From Macrosoma leucophasiata (lineage: Eukaryota > Arthropoda > Insecta > Lepidoptera > Hedylidae): 64,000 nt of DNA. Under the pieces are notes generated by a model that had not been told where the DNA came from, ran no database searches, and saw only the letters and a list, made by a program, of their open reading frames with translations. This document shows, one piece after another, positions 21,411 to 32,729 of the stretch (the stretch's first letter is position 1; the number at the start of each line of letters is the position of its first letter). The stretch is taken from contig JAWQUS010000011.1 in the NCBI GenBank assembly GCA_036365455.1, positions 2,748,001 to 2,812,000 of the forward strand. Direction: 5' to 3'. Both the position numbers and the translations under genes were made by a program.

Positions 21411-21492
21411 GCCTGTAATCTCCGAAGGGGTAGGCAGAATGCATACAAACAAACACCCTCGATTCGCCAGTTACGTTTTGGTCCATGTAACA
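21411..21492 (-). mobile_element. tRNA-SINE family C, 3' end
   Basis: ACACGCCTGTAATCTCCGAA, GGGGTAGGCAG and CGCCAGTTACGTTTTGG are the tail and body of family C in reverse orientation. Confidence 0.65.
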
Positions 21493-21811
21493 GCGTAAAA
21501 TTGACAGTAAATTGTAAGTAATTAGCGGCAGAGTAAATTCAGTTACGGGAAACAACTGCTTATTATTTTGTCTTAAAATAACAAAAATCTAAACTTGTAT
21601 TTAAAATATATTGGAAGATCACTCAGAGCAATTAATTACCAACTTACTCTAGTCTCTGCGTCTGCTCATTATATTGTTCGTGTGAGCAAAGCCTATAAAA
21701 ACGGCCTTATAAGTTTGAGAAAATTTTTATATCTAGGTTTGTATTAGCCTCTTTGCACACTCAACAATTATTAAATTTAGATGCCAGATGTCAGTACTTT
21801 TAGTTATTTGC

Positions 21812-21965
21812 CCCGCCCATTGCCTCTTGAGTTTCGCTATTCGGTGAGCTATCTTGGTCACTTAATTTCTCGCGCGGATCTGTTCATTTCTGATTAGATC
21901 TAGCAGAGAAACTTCGAGCATAGCTCTCTCCATTCCTTTGTGCGTGATATTGAGCCTTTTTATGA
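21812..21965 (-). pseudogene. LINE-F fragment
   Basis: GCCCATTGCCTCTTGAGTTT, TTCGGTGAGCTATCTTGG and TAGCTCTCTCCATTCCTTTG match 19795-19960 in the same orientation, with substitutions that interrupt the frame. Confidence 0.7.
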
Positions 21966-22579
21966 GGCCCATGATAATCAATTTAAAATATTGTTGCAAG
22001 ATAAATTTATACATGTTTATTTTTATTATTCTTACTGAGGCTTACCTATACATCGTTTACTGGCACATAGACCATGTAATGGTACCTACATCTTCATGCT
22101 TAGTCGCATTTATACAATCGACAATTGTTCTACCTGTACCTACACGCTCCTGTGATTTCAATCATACGCTTTTATCTTGTAACTTAAGGCACACAATGAA
22201 AGGGGCGAGTTTGAAATACGGCCGAGAATCAGTGGGAGAGGGGAATGCGTTAATAAGTCGGCTGGCATCCGCGGACCGCGGCTGTACGGGAATATGGAAA
22301 ATATCCGTTTATTTCCGTACGGCATCGTTTAATAAATTTGTGATGCGTGAGACTTGGAATTAAGTGGTACGATGTACGATGATATTAATTTTGGCTTCTG
22401 TGTTGAATATTAAACAGGAATGGGAATAGATACATGAGAGCTCTCAGATATGATGTTGATTTTAGAGAAAGTTATTTTACATCTGTGTTTCCCCCGTAGA
22501 GTTTGGCACTGCCGCGAATATACGCTTCATGTATTCATATGTTCAGAATTTTTCAATCACTTTTTGAGTCTTTATCTAT
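21966..22579. other. Intergenic stretch, nothing firmly recognised
   Basis: 22200-22330 is locally GC-richer with inverted CCGTACGG words, but without a second copy in the window to define an element. Confidence 0.45.
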
Positions 22580-22858
22580 TTTTTGTTTATGTAATGGAAG
22601 TGGCAAACAAGCGTGCAGTTCACATCGATGTTAAGTGATCACTGCAGCCTATAGACACCCACCCAAAGATCAAGCTCAAAAGATGCGTTACCACTCCTGA
22701 CGCCTAAGGTGTTATGCCTCTGTGCCGGAAATTACGTGTACATTACCGCCTGACCGAAACACGATAGCGCTGAACACTACCATTTAGCGGCAAGTATATT
22801 AGGCAATGCGGTGGTGCCTACGCCCGCGAGTTCCGTCACTGGAGCTCTACCGCCAGTA
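22580..22858 (-). mobile_element. Family A, complete copy
   Basis: Plus strand: TTTATGTAATGGAAGTGGCA to GAGCTCTACCGCCAGTAAA. It retains all internal blocks. Confidence 0.8.
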
Positions 22859-23364
22859 AAGTAAAAATACACGACCGCCAACCAAATCCGCGAGAGCGGT
22901 CCGCATCCGACTTGATTAATAATAATTCTGTCCCTTGGACTTGTGTACACACAACTGGATTTGGTTCGGAGCGTACTGAATCCGCAGTCCGCTCCGTACC
23001 AAACCCAGACGTTTGTTACGACTATACAACTCGATAGTGAAAATAGTTTTATTTCAATGAGTGTAGCTCGCGAAAACCTAAGAACATATCAACTCGATAG
23101 TGCATAATAATGATTAAATCATTTTAGCCGAACGATGTCTACTGCTGTCAGAGATAATAATAATACTTCGTATAGAATGGACACTTCGACGCCCCGCCCG
23201 ATTTCCCCGCATCACCCAACCTCCTCCCCTCTTATGGGCAATTGTCTACGTGCTACACACACAGGTGCACGTGTAAATACACGTCACTGATTGGTGTCTG
23301 TGTATTAGAGACCAAATTAAGCGTTTGTATGGAATTTTGGCGGAGTATCCGCGGTGTGCTGCTG
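22859..23364. other. Mixed relics
   Basis: 22870-23030 carries imperfect inverted words (GAACCAAATCC-like and GTACCAAACCC) that may mark a decayed MITE. 23040-23165 has TTTTATTTCAATGAGTGTAGC and CGATGTCTACTGCTGTC, also found near 9.3-9.5 and 45.9 kb. Confidence 0.4.
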
Positions 23365-23620
23365 TACAAAAGCTTCCCCATAAGGGCTATATGCCATAAT
23401 CGCCACGAGTGGCATACGGATTGGCGATCGCAGTGGTGGTAGTTTTATCGCATGATGCCCATCTCGCGTTATTGCACTTACTACCCTATTGGAATGATTG
23501 ACCGCCATTCTTCGGTTGACTGCCTACACTAGTGGAAGAATTATTTTCCAGTGGTAGAAAATTCTAATGCTAGTGGGCGGTGGGGTTGCCACGTCTCGAC
23601 GCCGCAATGTAAGCTCTGCT
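23365..23620. mobile_element. Family G segment
   Basis: CTATATGCCATAATCGCCACG, GGATTGGCGATCGCAGTGG, GACCGCCATTCTTCGGTTGA and GGGGTTGCCACG follow the order of 16636-16860. It ends near CGACGCCGC. Confidence 0.55.
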
Positions 23621-23929
23621 GAACCCAAAGTGCTGAGCTGAATTGCAAACTCGATGTTATGAACGTTACCGTACACAATAACAAGTGTTTTATGTTCCCA
23701 GTAAACTGAAACTAAAAACAACTGCTGTTAAGTGCATCCATACGGGTTATTGAGTAACTAACCAAAGTCATGGGATTAAAACAGGTTGGTTGTTTATGAA
23801 TGTTTATCTTGTTAACTACATAAAGGAATTTCAATAGTTTCATTTTTGTTATTATACGTATATTTTCGTTATTTCGCATTTTTTATCAACTTTTCTACAG
23901 TTGTTTGTTAAAGCGATTACTTTCCCTTT

Positions 23930-24203
23930 TTTTGTGATGGAAGTGTCAAACAAGCACGTAGTATATGTTAAGTGATGACTGCAGCCTATAGACAAACACA
24001 AAGACCAAAATCAAAATGCAGATGCGTTACCACTCCTGAGGCCTAAGGTGTTACGCCTCTGTGCCGGAAATTACAGTGCCGTACATTACCACCTGACCGG
24101 AACACGATAGTGCTGAACACTACCATTTAGCGGCAAGTATATTAGATAATGCGGTGGTGCCTACGCCCGCGAGCTCTGTCACTGGAGCTCTACCACCAGT
24201 AAA
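23930..24203 (-). mobile_element. Family A, complete copy
   Basis: Plus strand from TTTTTGTGATGGAAGTGTC to GAGCTCTACCACCAGTAAAA, with all blocks present. Confidence 0.8.
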
Positions 24204-24755
24204 AAACCTTAAACCGACTCTGTTTGCTTAAAATGAAGTACAATCTCTTTAACATTCAACGTACACATTATCTATACAAAACATGTCCCGAAAGGCGTAA
24301 ACACGACAATGTGTATAAAGAATGTCCTTACACTTTCTTTTAATATCCCGCTTTAGAAAAAGAAAATCTGTAAGGATTTCCTTATGAAAAGCCCCGGGAT
24401 AATGATGTTAATACCCTTGTACATAAGACTGTGTGCTTAGTATAATACAATGCGGTTTAAGCTGTTTGACTCAACTTTTTTAAGTTAACAAGCAAAAGTA
24501 CAGTTGACATGGATAGTTACGTATCTTAGGTGGGTTAGGTAGATACCTATAAAAATGTAAAGGCGTCTCTTGGTTCTAAAACGCTTTGCTTTTGGATTTG
24601 TGTGTCTTATAAGTAAATTCATTATAACTGCAATTAGACAGCTAATTTGACTCCTTTTTGAAATAAATATTTTTTTTTCAATAAAATATTGTCCAACTTA
24701 CGGCAATATTTATAAAGACTGTAAAATCACGTCCGCCGTTGCGCACTTGGCCAAC
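24204..24755. other. AT-rich stretch, nothing recognised
   Basis: No family match and no coding frame. Confidence 0.5.
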
Positions 24756-25039
24756 TCTACGTATTTTCGTTCCGCCTCGATTATTTTTTACTTCCATGAC
24801 GTACATGTATTATTTATATTAATAAATAATAGGTATAAAAGAAAAAAAATAATAATGTAAAAATAAGGGCCAAATAATGGCTATAAAAGATATGCTTTTA
24901 TAGCCATTATTTGCGGCCGATTTAATTTGGCTCCCGTATACCACATTAATGAAAAAAAAATAGTTTAATTTCATATATAAATAATACATGTACGTCATGG
25001 AAGTAAAAAATAATCGGGGCGGAACGAAAATACGTAGAA
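24756..25039. mobile_element. Nested foldback element (~284 bp)
   Basis: Outer arms of about 62 bp (24756-24818 and 24978-25039; ACTTCCATGACGTACATGTA and its complement) enclose a second perfect 19-bp hairpin, 24871-24889 with 24895-24913, around loop ATATG. A MITE or foldback element is the simplest explanation; no target duplication was confirmed. Confidence 0.75.
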
Positions 25040-25239
25040 ATTTACTTAAAAATACTTGGGGCCAGATTTTGATAGGCACAATTCGACAATACGTATGAAA
25101 CAGATACAGCAGAGTCGGTTTAAGGGAAAGTAACCGCTTTTACAAACAATAGCAGAAAAGTAGGATATATTATATTCTCTAGATTGTCTAGATTATAAAG
25201 TTGCGTAAAAATTAGGTTTGCCGCATATCTGGATGAACG

Positions 25240-26250
25240 AAATGATTCTGCAGTGGGATCTTAACTTATTACGAACAAAGAAAAACAAAAAAGGATACTT
25301 GGACCTCAAAACATTATCCTTGTAGGTAATATTTTCCTTACTTAACCTTTGGGTTGGAATCAAGTTGGAATCAATTGGCAACCCGATCTCGCATGATAGG
25401 ATTACGGGAGCCGATGTAAGCCTGGATTTGTTCCTTTGTAATGACATCAAAGTTCGCTGATCTATATTTAAGCCTTGATTGGAATGTGTTTTGAATCAGA
25501 GATATTATTATGTTTTAATATAATATATTAAAGCATTTGCAACACATTTCACAATTTGATTATTAAAACTCGTCTCTAAAAACATTTTTTTTAATTAATT
25601 TGCTTTTTTTAACGATTTTTAAATGAATCCACCAGCATTTTTAATGAATAAAAATGAGTATACTGACCATATAAATAAATAATAATCAAAATATTTTTTG
25701 GGGATTATGATTTAATATAATATCTTAAAGCATTTGCAACACATTTCACAATTTGATTATTAAAATTTGTCTCTAAAAACATATTTTAAATGAAGTTGTT
25801 AAAGATTTTTTAAATGAATCCATTAGTATTTTTTATGATTGAAAATCAGTATACTGACCTTATTTATACCAATCAAAATATTTTTTGTGGTACTTATGTA
25901 AATATATGGATACTGTAAAACCTGATTTATCTAAAATGTGATCTTATTTTAAATGCAGAAACAATATTTAAATTAATCTACCAAGAAATTGTTAAAATAC
26001 ACATTTAACAAATACCTATTTACGAACAAAGGATAATTGAACCACAAAAGATCATCCACATAATCTCTTCCTTACTTAACCTGTGGGTTAAAATCAACCT
26101 AGAATCAATTGGCAACCCGATATCGCATGATAGGATTACGGGAGACGATGTAAGCCTGGATTTGTTCCCCTTTGTGACGACATCAAAGTCTACTGATATA
26201 TATTATATTTAGGCTTTGATTGCAAAGTGTTTTACGAGAATTTGTGAGGT
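25240..26250. repeat. Nested direct duplications (A-B-B'-A' order)
   Basis: Block A (AATCAATTGGCAACCCGAT, GCATGATAGGATTACGGGAG, ATGTAAGCCTGGATTTGTTC) occurs at about 25270-25490 and 26020-26235. Block B (AAAGCATTTGCAACACATTT, CACAATTTGATTATTAAAA) occurs at 25515-25700 and 25712-25890, a shift of 197 bp. Copies differ by substitutions and small indels. Confidence 0.75.
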
Positions 26251-26289
26251 TTGTAATATCATAAAAGTTGTTGTAGCTCATTATTACAA

Positions 26290-26870
26290 ACTAGCTGTGC
26301 CCGCGACTTCGTCCACGTGAGAAAATTTGTATTGTTCAGTATCTACCCGGACGAAGTCGTGGGCGCAGCTAGTATTAAAGTAGCCTATATATTAGTAGTA
26401 GTTACTCCTTATTACATCAGCTATCTGCCAGTGAAAGTCCCGTCAAAATCGGAGTCACTCAAATTCTATTTATTTGTATGTAGGTATGTATGTATGGTTG
26501 TATGGAGATAAAAGTAGCCTAAGTTACTCCTTATCACATCAGCTATCTGCCAGTCAAAGTCCCGTCAAAATCGGAGACACTCAAATCCTATTTATTTTTA
26601 AGTAAGTATGTATGCGTGTATGTATGGAGATAAAAGTAACCCAAGTTATTCCTTATCACATCAGCTATCTGCCAGTGAAAATCCCGTCAAAATCGGTTCA
26701 GCCGTTCCCAAGATTAGCCCCGCCAAATAGACAGACAGACAAAAATTGTAAAAATGTTGTTTTGGTATATGTACCGTGTATACATACATATGCACTTAGT
26801 AAAAAGCGGTTATTTTAATATAACAAACAGACACTCCAATTTTATTTATTTGTATAGATGTATACATTTA
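26290..26870 (-). mobile_element. Helitron-like element with three internal tandem units
   Basis: Opens with ACTAGCTGTGCCCGCGACTT and an inverted GACGAAGTCGTGGGCG-CAGCTAG block (26345-26375). The unit AAAGTAGCC...ACATCAGCTATCTGCCAGT...AAATCGG is then repeated three times at about 125-bp spacing (near 26376, 26509, 26631). It ends in GACAGACAGAC and GGTATATGTACCGTGTA, as at 17090-17150. Confidence 0.65.
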
Positions 26871-26929
26871 TTAGGGAAGGTAATATTCAACATATGACCT
26901 AAAAATTATGTGAAAATTTTAAGCGTGTA

Positions 26930-27200
26930 CTAGCTACCGTTATTATGATCAAGCAAAACTTAAACGAAAAAAAAACACGTTTATTGTATGCCCCCTTGGA
27001 CCCCATAACATTTTCATTTTCTTATTTTTAGTAATTAATAAATTTTGTCAGTTGTGTTAGCTTTCTAGCTATCACTATTTATGAGATACAGGCTGGTGAC
27101 AGACGGACGGACGGACAGACAGACAGACAGCGGAGGATTAGTTATCCGTAGGGTACGTTTTTAACTTTTAGGTACGAAACCCCCTAAAAGATAGAACTGA
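26930..27200. mobile_element. Family Q relic with GGAC/CAGA microsatellite
   Basis: GACGGACGGACGGACAGACAG is followed by GTTTTTAACTTTTAGGTACG and AACCCCCTAAAA, the decayed family Q end. Confidence 0.55.
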
Positions 27201-27686
27201 GATACAGAATGGCTTTAAAATATTCGATATGATTCTTTAAATTGACATAACTTTTTTATTTCTGTACTGATTCACATGAAACAAACACTAAACATGAACT
27301 GAAACTTACCACAATATATTAGTGAAATTTACAAGTCGAACAAGCCGTTTCTGATATTAGCGTGAACAAACACACAGACAAACAGACATTTTTTCCGGAA
27401 TAAAAAGTACCCAGTGTTGTGCGCCAAAAGTTAAAATATAATCATACCAAGTTTCATTGTAATCAGACCGGTAGTTTTTCTGTGATGCTTAAACAAACAG
27501 ACAGACAGAGAGACAAAACATTTTCTAATCACATATTTGGGTTTGGTATCGATCTAGTAACATCCCCTGGTATTTTTTTTTTTAATATTTTTAATGTACA
27601 GAATTTACACTTCTACAGTTTTATTATAAGTATTAAAGATGATTGGAAATGCGTGCGCAATACACCCTCTAGAATAAGCTTAGTCT
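27201..27686. other. AT-rich stretch with GACA-rich words
   Basis: CACACAGACAAACAGAC near 27370 and ACAGACAGACAGAGAGAC near 27497 resemble family Q or Helitron-like interiors. No termini visible. Confidence 0.4.
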
Positions 27687-27720
27687 GTCTATTGATTTCT
27701 TTGCGTCGAAATCAATAGAC
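27687..27720. repeat. Perfect 13-bp hairpin
   Basis: GTCTATTGATTTC (27687-27699) and its complement (27708-27720), 8-nt loop. A second inverted pair, CCACTAGTATGC/GCATACTAGTGG, follows at 27723-27772. Confidence 0.7.
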
Positions 27721-27839
27721 TCCACTAGTATGCGATGGGATCTAAAATTGCCATAGCATACTAGTGGAAGATAATTCTTCCGTTAGTGCAGTCAGTGAAC
27801 TAAACATAGCAGTATAGCAGTCAGTCAACTAAACAAAGG

Positions 27840-27952
27840 TGAGAGGCATTGTCACCTCTGGTCAATGTGTGGGTGTCTATGGGCTGCACTCATCGTTTAA
27901 CATCAATGTGAACTGCATGCTTGTTTGCCACCTTCATTACGTAAAAACAGGT
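27840..27952 (+). mobile_element. Family A, 5'-truncated copy
   Basis: Only the 3' third is present, ending GCCACCTTCATTACGTAAAA. Confidence 0.75.
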
Positions 27953-27984
27953 GATTAAACCAATTCAATATGGCGATTTGAAGC

Positions 27985-28068
27985 GTGCGTGGCCTTCCGG
28001 CTCGTGTAGATCGTAAGCGATCTACTCGGTTAAGCATTACGGGCGCGGTCGTGTGTGTACACAATAAA
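27985..28068 (+). mobile_element. 5S-derived SINE (family B), head only
   Basis: GATCTACTCGGTTAAGCATT and ACGGGCGCGGTC are kept; the copy stops after GTGTGTGTACAC. Only the 5S-like region is present. Confidence 0.7.
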
Positions 28069-28117
28069 TATGTAAACAATATCGTGGATTCAATTTAAAA
28101 TCAACATACCCATACTT

Positions 28118-28476
28118 GAAGCGCGCATGGCCCGGCGGCTGGTGTAGATCATAGGCGATCTACTCGGTTAAGTACTACGGGCACGGTCGGGTAGTGCGAT
28201 GGGTGACCACTAGTGGCAAATTAAAATGCGTGTTTCCGTACTTCGGAGGGCACGTTAAGCCGTCGGTCCCTGTTGCTATCGATAGATAGCAGTCGTTAAA
28301 CCTTGTCGTAGGCCTTATGGGTGGTTTGAAAATATCCGACAGCGGGTTGGCCTCTAACCCCGTATCTCCACCAATCCGCATTGGAGCAGCGTGGTGGAGT
28401 AAGCTCCAGGCCTCCCCCAAAAAAGGAGAGAGACTCGTGCCCAGCAGTAGGACGTATAATGGGTAGCCATTATTTT
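28118..28476 (+). mobile_element. 5S-derived SINE (family B), complete
   Basis: Head with GGTTAAGTACTACGGG and GATGGGTGACCACTAGTGG (5S box A and box C regions), the body with GATAGATAGCAGTC and GCATTGGAGCAGCGTGG, and the tail GCCCAGCAGTAGGACGT ... TAGCCATTATT. Together with 28735-29076 it forms a large inverted repeat that also includes about 40 bp of flank (28077-28117 against 29077-29118). Confidence 0.8.
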
Positions 28477-28734
28477 CTATCCGTCGCCACTCCTCGCGTG
28501 CAGATAGATGCCTTTCGGATGCACTCATAAAATTTCTATTTAGTTTTAATTTGGTCGATCCATGCATATGGGACCTACCGCATCCTTGTTTAGGTACCGT
28601 TAAAAGTCCCTTTCACTGTCAATCGTTCAATGGAGTCTCACTTTGCTTCGAAACGTGCCCGAAAAAAGAGAGAATCGGAGACTGAACAATAGAGGATAGA
28701 CGCTGCTTAATATCAAGTTCTTGAAGTATGGATA

Positions 28735-29076
28735 TAACAATGACAACCCATTATACGCCCCACTACTGGGCACGAGTCTCTCCCCTTTTTGGGGGGGGGA
28801 GGTCTGGAGCTTACTCCACCACGCTGCTCCAATGCGGATTGCTGGAGGTGTTGGAGTTAGTGGCCAACCCGCTGTCGGATGTTTTCAAACCGCCCATAAG
28901 GCCTCCGACAAGGTTTAACGACCGCTATCTATCGATAGCAACCGGGAACGACGGCTTAACGTGCCCTCCGAATTTGCCACTAGCGGTCACCCAACGCACT
29001 ACCCGACCGTGCCCGTAGTACTTAACCGAGTAGATCGCCTATGATCTACACCAGCCGCCGGGCCATGCGCGCTTCA
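28735..29076 (-). mobile_element. 5S-derived SINE (family B), complete, inverted
   Basis: Reverse complement of the 28118 copy. It shares its unusual head variants (ATCATAGGCGATC, GTACTACGGGCACGG) but lacks about 20 bp after GGCAAATT. Shared flanks show that one copy and its flank were duplicated in inverted orientation. Confidence 0.8.
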
Positions 29077-29118
29077 AGTATGGGTATGTTGATTTTAAAT
29101 TGAATCCACGATATTGTT

Positions 29119-30167
29119 TATAATATTAAATTAATACCTATTCAAATCATTCTCACCAAACACAAATTCCGATGAATGAAATATATATGACTGCCGTAGT
29201 TTTCAGACATTAGAAATAAAATAGTGACAAACCTTTTGCACCCATAAAACTGTCCTAATACTTTGCTTATAATATATATGGCATAACTTGCATAGAAGTA
29301 ACCCATTTATATGCAATCTATGAATCGAAGTGGTGTAATAACCAAAGAGAGTTGGTATGAACATAAATTTCCAATAATAGAATGTAAATCTGAATTCTTC
29401 GTCAGCGAAGATTTATGCTCCCGCGATAGCTGTAATGAAAGAATTTATTGTCATATTCTACGGGTTTATTTTATTCGAAACGGTAATATTTTCAAAGATT
29501 CTGAAGAATTTTATTAATTGGTTATAGTTTATTTTATGGATGGGACTTTGTGAATTTCAATAAATGCTAACTAGCTTACTGCGTATTTTAATGAACACTC
29601 GCACAATCCCTGCAATCTGCTAGTAAACTAGCAAACTTTACTTTTGATATACATATTTAGATTATGATATTACTTATATGAGTATGATAATATTGTCATA
29701 ATATCGATTTACACAGCAATATTGATTTCCAATATTTCGCTCCACAACAATTGATTATACAAGTCTCAAAATAATTACAAGTAATCCTATCTGAGCCTTG
29801 TTTGCCTGCTGTTGATTATGTTTTCAATTTACACAACAAGCAAACGAAATTAAGATATTTTGTAAATATCGCAGAATTATGTATTCAGCATTTGCTTCGT
29901 AACGTCTTTATACTTGCAAACGTTTATTTAATCTTGTTATTAATTCAAATATTGGATTTTGCAGATACGCACATGTTTATTTTCACATAAAGCCACCTTT
30001 TCATGTGGTGAAAGGGCAAACTACGGAGCAGTTCGTATTGGTTGAAAACACACTACTAGGTTTACACAGTAGATATAGCCTAGTAATACTGAAACATCAC
30101 TAAAATCTTAGTGCAACTTAAAAGTCTTTTATCTCTATAAAAGGAGGTTCTTCAAAAAGGGCGCCAA
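29119..30167. other. AT-rich stretch, nothing recognised
   Basis: Several short frames, none with recognisable protein features or repeat identity. Confidence 0.5.
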
Positions 30168-31276
30168 AACAGTCCTTTTCATGTAATGGAAGTGGCAAAC
30201 AAGCATGCAGTTCACATTGAACACTACCATTAAGCAGCAAGTATATTAGGTAATGCGGCGGTGCCTACGCCCGCGAGCTCCGTCACTGGAGCTCTACCAC
30301 CAGTAAAAATGAATATATTGAATATGAGATGAAATTTCAAAGTGATATAAAGAATTAAGGGTTGTTCAGTCATCGTTCGTTATAAAAAAATAATTGAATG
30401 ACATGCACCGGCTCCATCAAACCTCAATAACTGCTCGATCGCGGTTGCGTGTATTTTATAGTGGCTTACGGTTATTGACTGATAAAAGTTATAAAGTATA
30501 GTAACTTAAATTAAAAACGTAACTTCACGCCTGTAACCTCCGAAAGAGTAGGCAGAGGCAAGGTTGCAAGCATACATGCAACCCACCATTCGCCAGATAC
30601 GTTTTGGCCCATGTAACAGGTGGTGTGGCGAGTCTGTTGACATCTTCGGGCACATTTCCAAGCTCCGAAGTATTGGGAAAATTAAGCATAATCACAACAG
30701 AACCAGGGATAATGGATTTTACAGCGTTACCGCCAGTTAAATGGAGCTGTGTACCACCAGTAAACTGGAGCTCTAGCATCGGTTTCTAATAAAATATGGT
30801 GGTAACATTAAGAAATTTAACGGTGCTTTTATAAATGCAAATTTATGATCATCACTGATACCAGTCACCGCTAAACATTTTTGTTATTGTCAATGTTAAC
30901 AAACAAAAAACTCATGTTACACAAAACGTTATTTCGGCCAAAAATCGTAAAAACCGTTTTCGTTTAAAACCGAATTGCTCTGTCTCTTGAAAATACATGC
31001 ATTCACGCTACCTCCTATCTCGTTGAAAACTGGCTTTTAATCGACGTGCGGTGGAATTGATGCTAACGGGCTCGCTAACTATTAAAAAATCTCTATATAA
31101 CTTTTTTTCAATGCTTAAAATTATTATAATAAAAAAGTTTACTGGTGGTAGAGCTCCAGTGACGGAGCTCGCGGGCGTAGGCACCACCGCATTACCTAAT
31201 ATACTTGCTGCTAAATGGTAGTGTTCAATGTGAACTGCAGGCTTCTTTGCCACTTCCATTACATGACAAGGACTGT
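30168..31276. mobile_element. Two family A copies in inverted orientation sharing a deletion and flank
   Basis: Copies 30176-30306 (sense minus) and 31138-31267 (sense plus) have the same internal deletion, joining the middle (GGTAGTGTTCA) to ATGTGAACTGCA. Both continue beyond the usual tail into the same flank, CCAAAACAGTCCTT. They could be the terminal inverted repeats of a ~1.1-kb composite element or two insertions of one deleted subfamily. Confidence 0.6.
30521..30733 (-). mobile_element. tRNA-SINE family C, head-truncated
   Basis: Reverse-oriented tail and body: CTTCACGCCTGTAACCTCCG, CAGATACGTTTTGGCCCATG and TTGACATCTTCGGGCACATT. It merges at 30733 with GTTAAATGGAGCTGTG, reminiscent of the family A 5' end. 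Confidence 0.65.
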
Positions 31277-31284
31277 TTTGGTTA

Positions 31285-31507
31285 CTTGCCGCTCAATGGT
31301 AGGGTTCAGCACTATTGTGTTTCGTATCAGATGGTAATGTAAGGCCCTGTAATTTCCGGCACAGGGGCATAACACCTTAGGCCTCAGGAGTGGCAACGCA
31401 TCTGCATTTTGAGCTCTGGTCATTGTGTCGGTGTCTATAGGCTGTAGTCATCACTTAACATCAATGTAAACTGCATGCTTGTTTGCCACATCCATAACAT
31501 AAAAAAA
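31285..31507 (+). mobile_element. Family A, nearly complete copy
   Basis: TTGCCGCTCAATGGTAGGGT to GCCACATCCATAACATAAAA, with the 5' terminal ~70 bp missing. Confidence 0.75.
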
Positions 31508-31767
31508 TAATAATATAAGATTTTTCTGCAGTGTTAATAATCCACAGTAGCTGTAAATCGACCGAAATGTCGGGTATAAGAAGAAGTTTGAGAGTGTTGT
31601 ATACGCGAGAAAAGTCGCAATTTTAATTTCTACTTAGTGTCAATATTTTTCTTTAGTCGGTATGGACGGCACAATATATTTACGTTCCTAAACCGAGTAG
31701 TCCATTGTTTTCAATTAGCAAGCAAAATTTGTTATATTATTTTTAAAGGAAAATGTAAAAGGAAATT
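31508..31767. other. Stretch with a repeat shared with the 8.8-kb duplication
   Basis: 31553-31640 (CCGAAATGTCGGGTATAAG, AGTGTTGTATACGCGAGAAA, TTTAATTTCTAC) matches the inner part of the 8610-9230 inverted repeat. Confidence 0.5.
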
Positions 31768-31855
31768 TGACTTAAAGCAGGAGTTAAATCTGTGACCAGT
31801 GGATAACTAGCCCAGTCACTTAACCTAGTAAGCTACCGAAGACTTCATTAGCTTA
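31768..31855 (-). mobile_element. tRNA-like head (family D), decayed
   Basis: On the minus strand CTTCGGTAGCTTACTAGGTT and ACTGGTCACAGATTTAACTC retain the order of family D. Confidence 0.45.
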
Positions 31856-32729
31856 GTCGATAAAAATCCAATGCGCTCGCTGAAAACCTGATGTAGCAGT
31901 AAACGGCCCGCCAGAAGCGTCCACATCCGGCAAATTATGAAAAAATCTACACCAGGAACAATTTTAATACTGCGGGTCACAACAAGCATAGAATAAGAAG
32001 GTGATTCAGCTTCTAAATAATTGTAATGGCTAACGAAATAAGGAAGATTTATGTCTTTCATCGTCCGAGATCATTTATATTCAGCAATCTATTTTCATTA
32101 TTTATTCTAATGGCAAATAAATAACTCCCGTACAGTATCCAACAAGAAATATTGCAAATCGGTCTTAGGAAGGAGATTTCGGCTTATGTCGGCTCTGTAG
32201 AGCGTTATCTCTTTCGTACCTTACCTTTACGAGTGTGCACCTATGTGACGTTTGTCGGCCATTTTGAACAATGAGATCGATATATACAGTAGACATCGGG
32301 AACAAACAGCCGGGTCCGTTTTTAAATTGATATGACAGATATTTAGTAAGATGTTTTTACGTTATGGTCCAAGAGATGGTCACGCTTAGGTACAAAAGAT
32401 GGTGGTATGGTCCGCACTTGGCACAAACACATAAAAACATACAAACGCATATAAAACATAAATTTCAACTTTACAGTAGAAAGTTTATTTTAATTCATAC
32501 ACACCTTTCGGTTCGCCTGGCAGGCACTTGTGTACATCGAAATCGCCTATCATTTTTTTTAAAACTTCTCTATAAATAAACTAAATCATATACAAATTTC
32601 AATCTTGCAGCGACAAGTTTTTTTTTTTTTACTATTTCAAAAATGTGGGGTTGTTGACGTGACTGGCTGATCCTCGCCAGGCGATGGTTTTTGTACTTAG
32701 CGTGTTATGATTTATCTACTACACAGTTT
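31856..32729. other. Intergenic stretch with family R copy 1
   Basis: 32130-32290 (AGTATCCAACAAGAAATATTG, GTCTTAGGAAGGA, GTGACGTTTGTCGGCCATT) is found inverted at 42745-42895. T-run at 32619-32630. The rest is unassigned. Confidence 0.5.

Larger units (their letters stand above)
20513..21590. repeat. Tandem duplication, two full units and a third partial one
   Basis: The block CCTCACACAACTCTGTTAAT ... GTCCAGAGAGTTTTCAAAAT occurs at about 20570-20705 and 20955-21090. The next block (AAAAGAACAGTA, AGCGGAAATTCAGTT) recurs at 20714 and 21290 and partly at 21517. The unit includes part of a family C SINE. The second unit is lengthened by the Helitron at 21092-21276. Confidence 0.75.

Noticed and set aside
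20513..21583. CRISPR-like direct repeats
   Set aside because: Units are hundreds of bases long, diverged, and contain SINE sequence; this is a eukaryotic tandem duplication.
28175..29018. Several 90-130-codon frames
   Set aside because: They follow the GC-richer 5S-SINE copies on both strands and recur wherever that SINE occurs.
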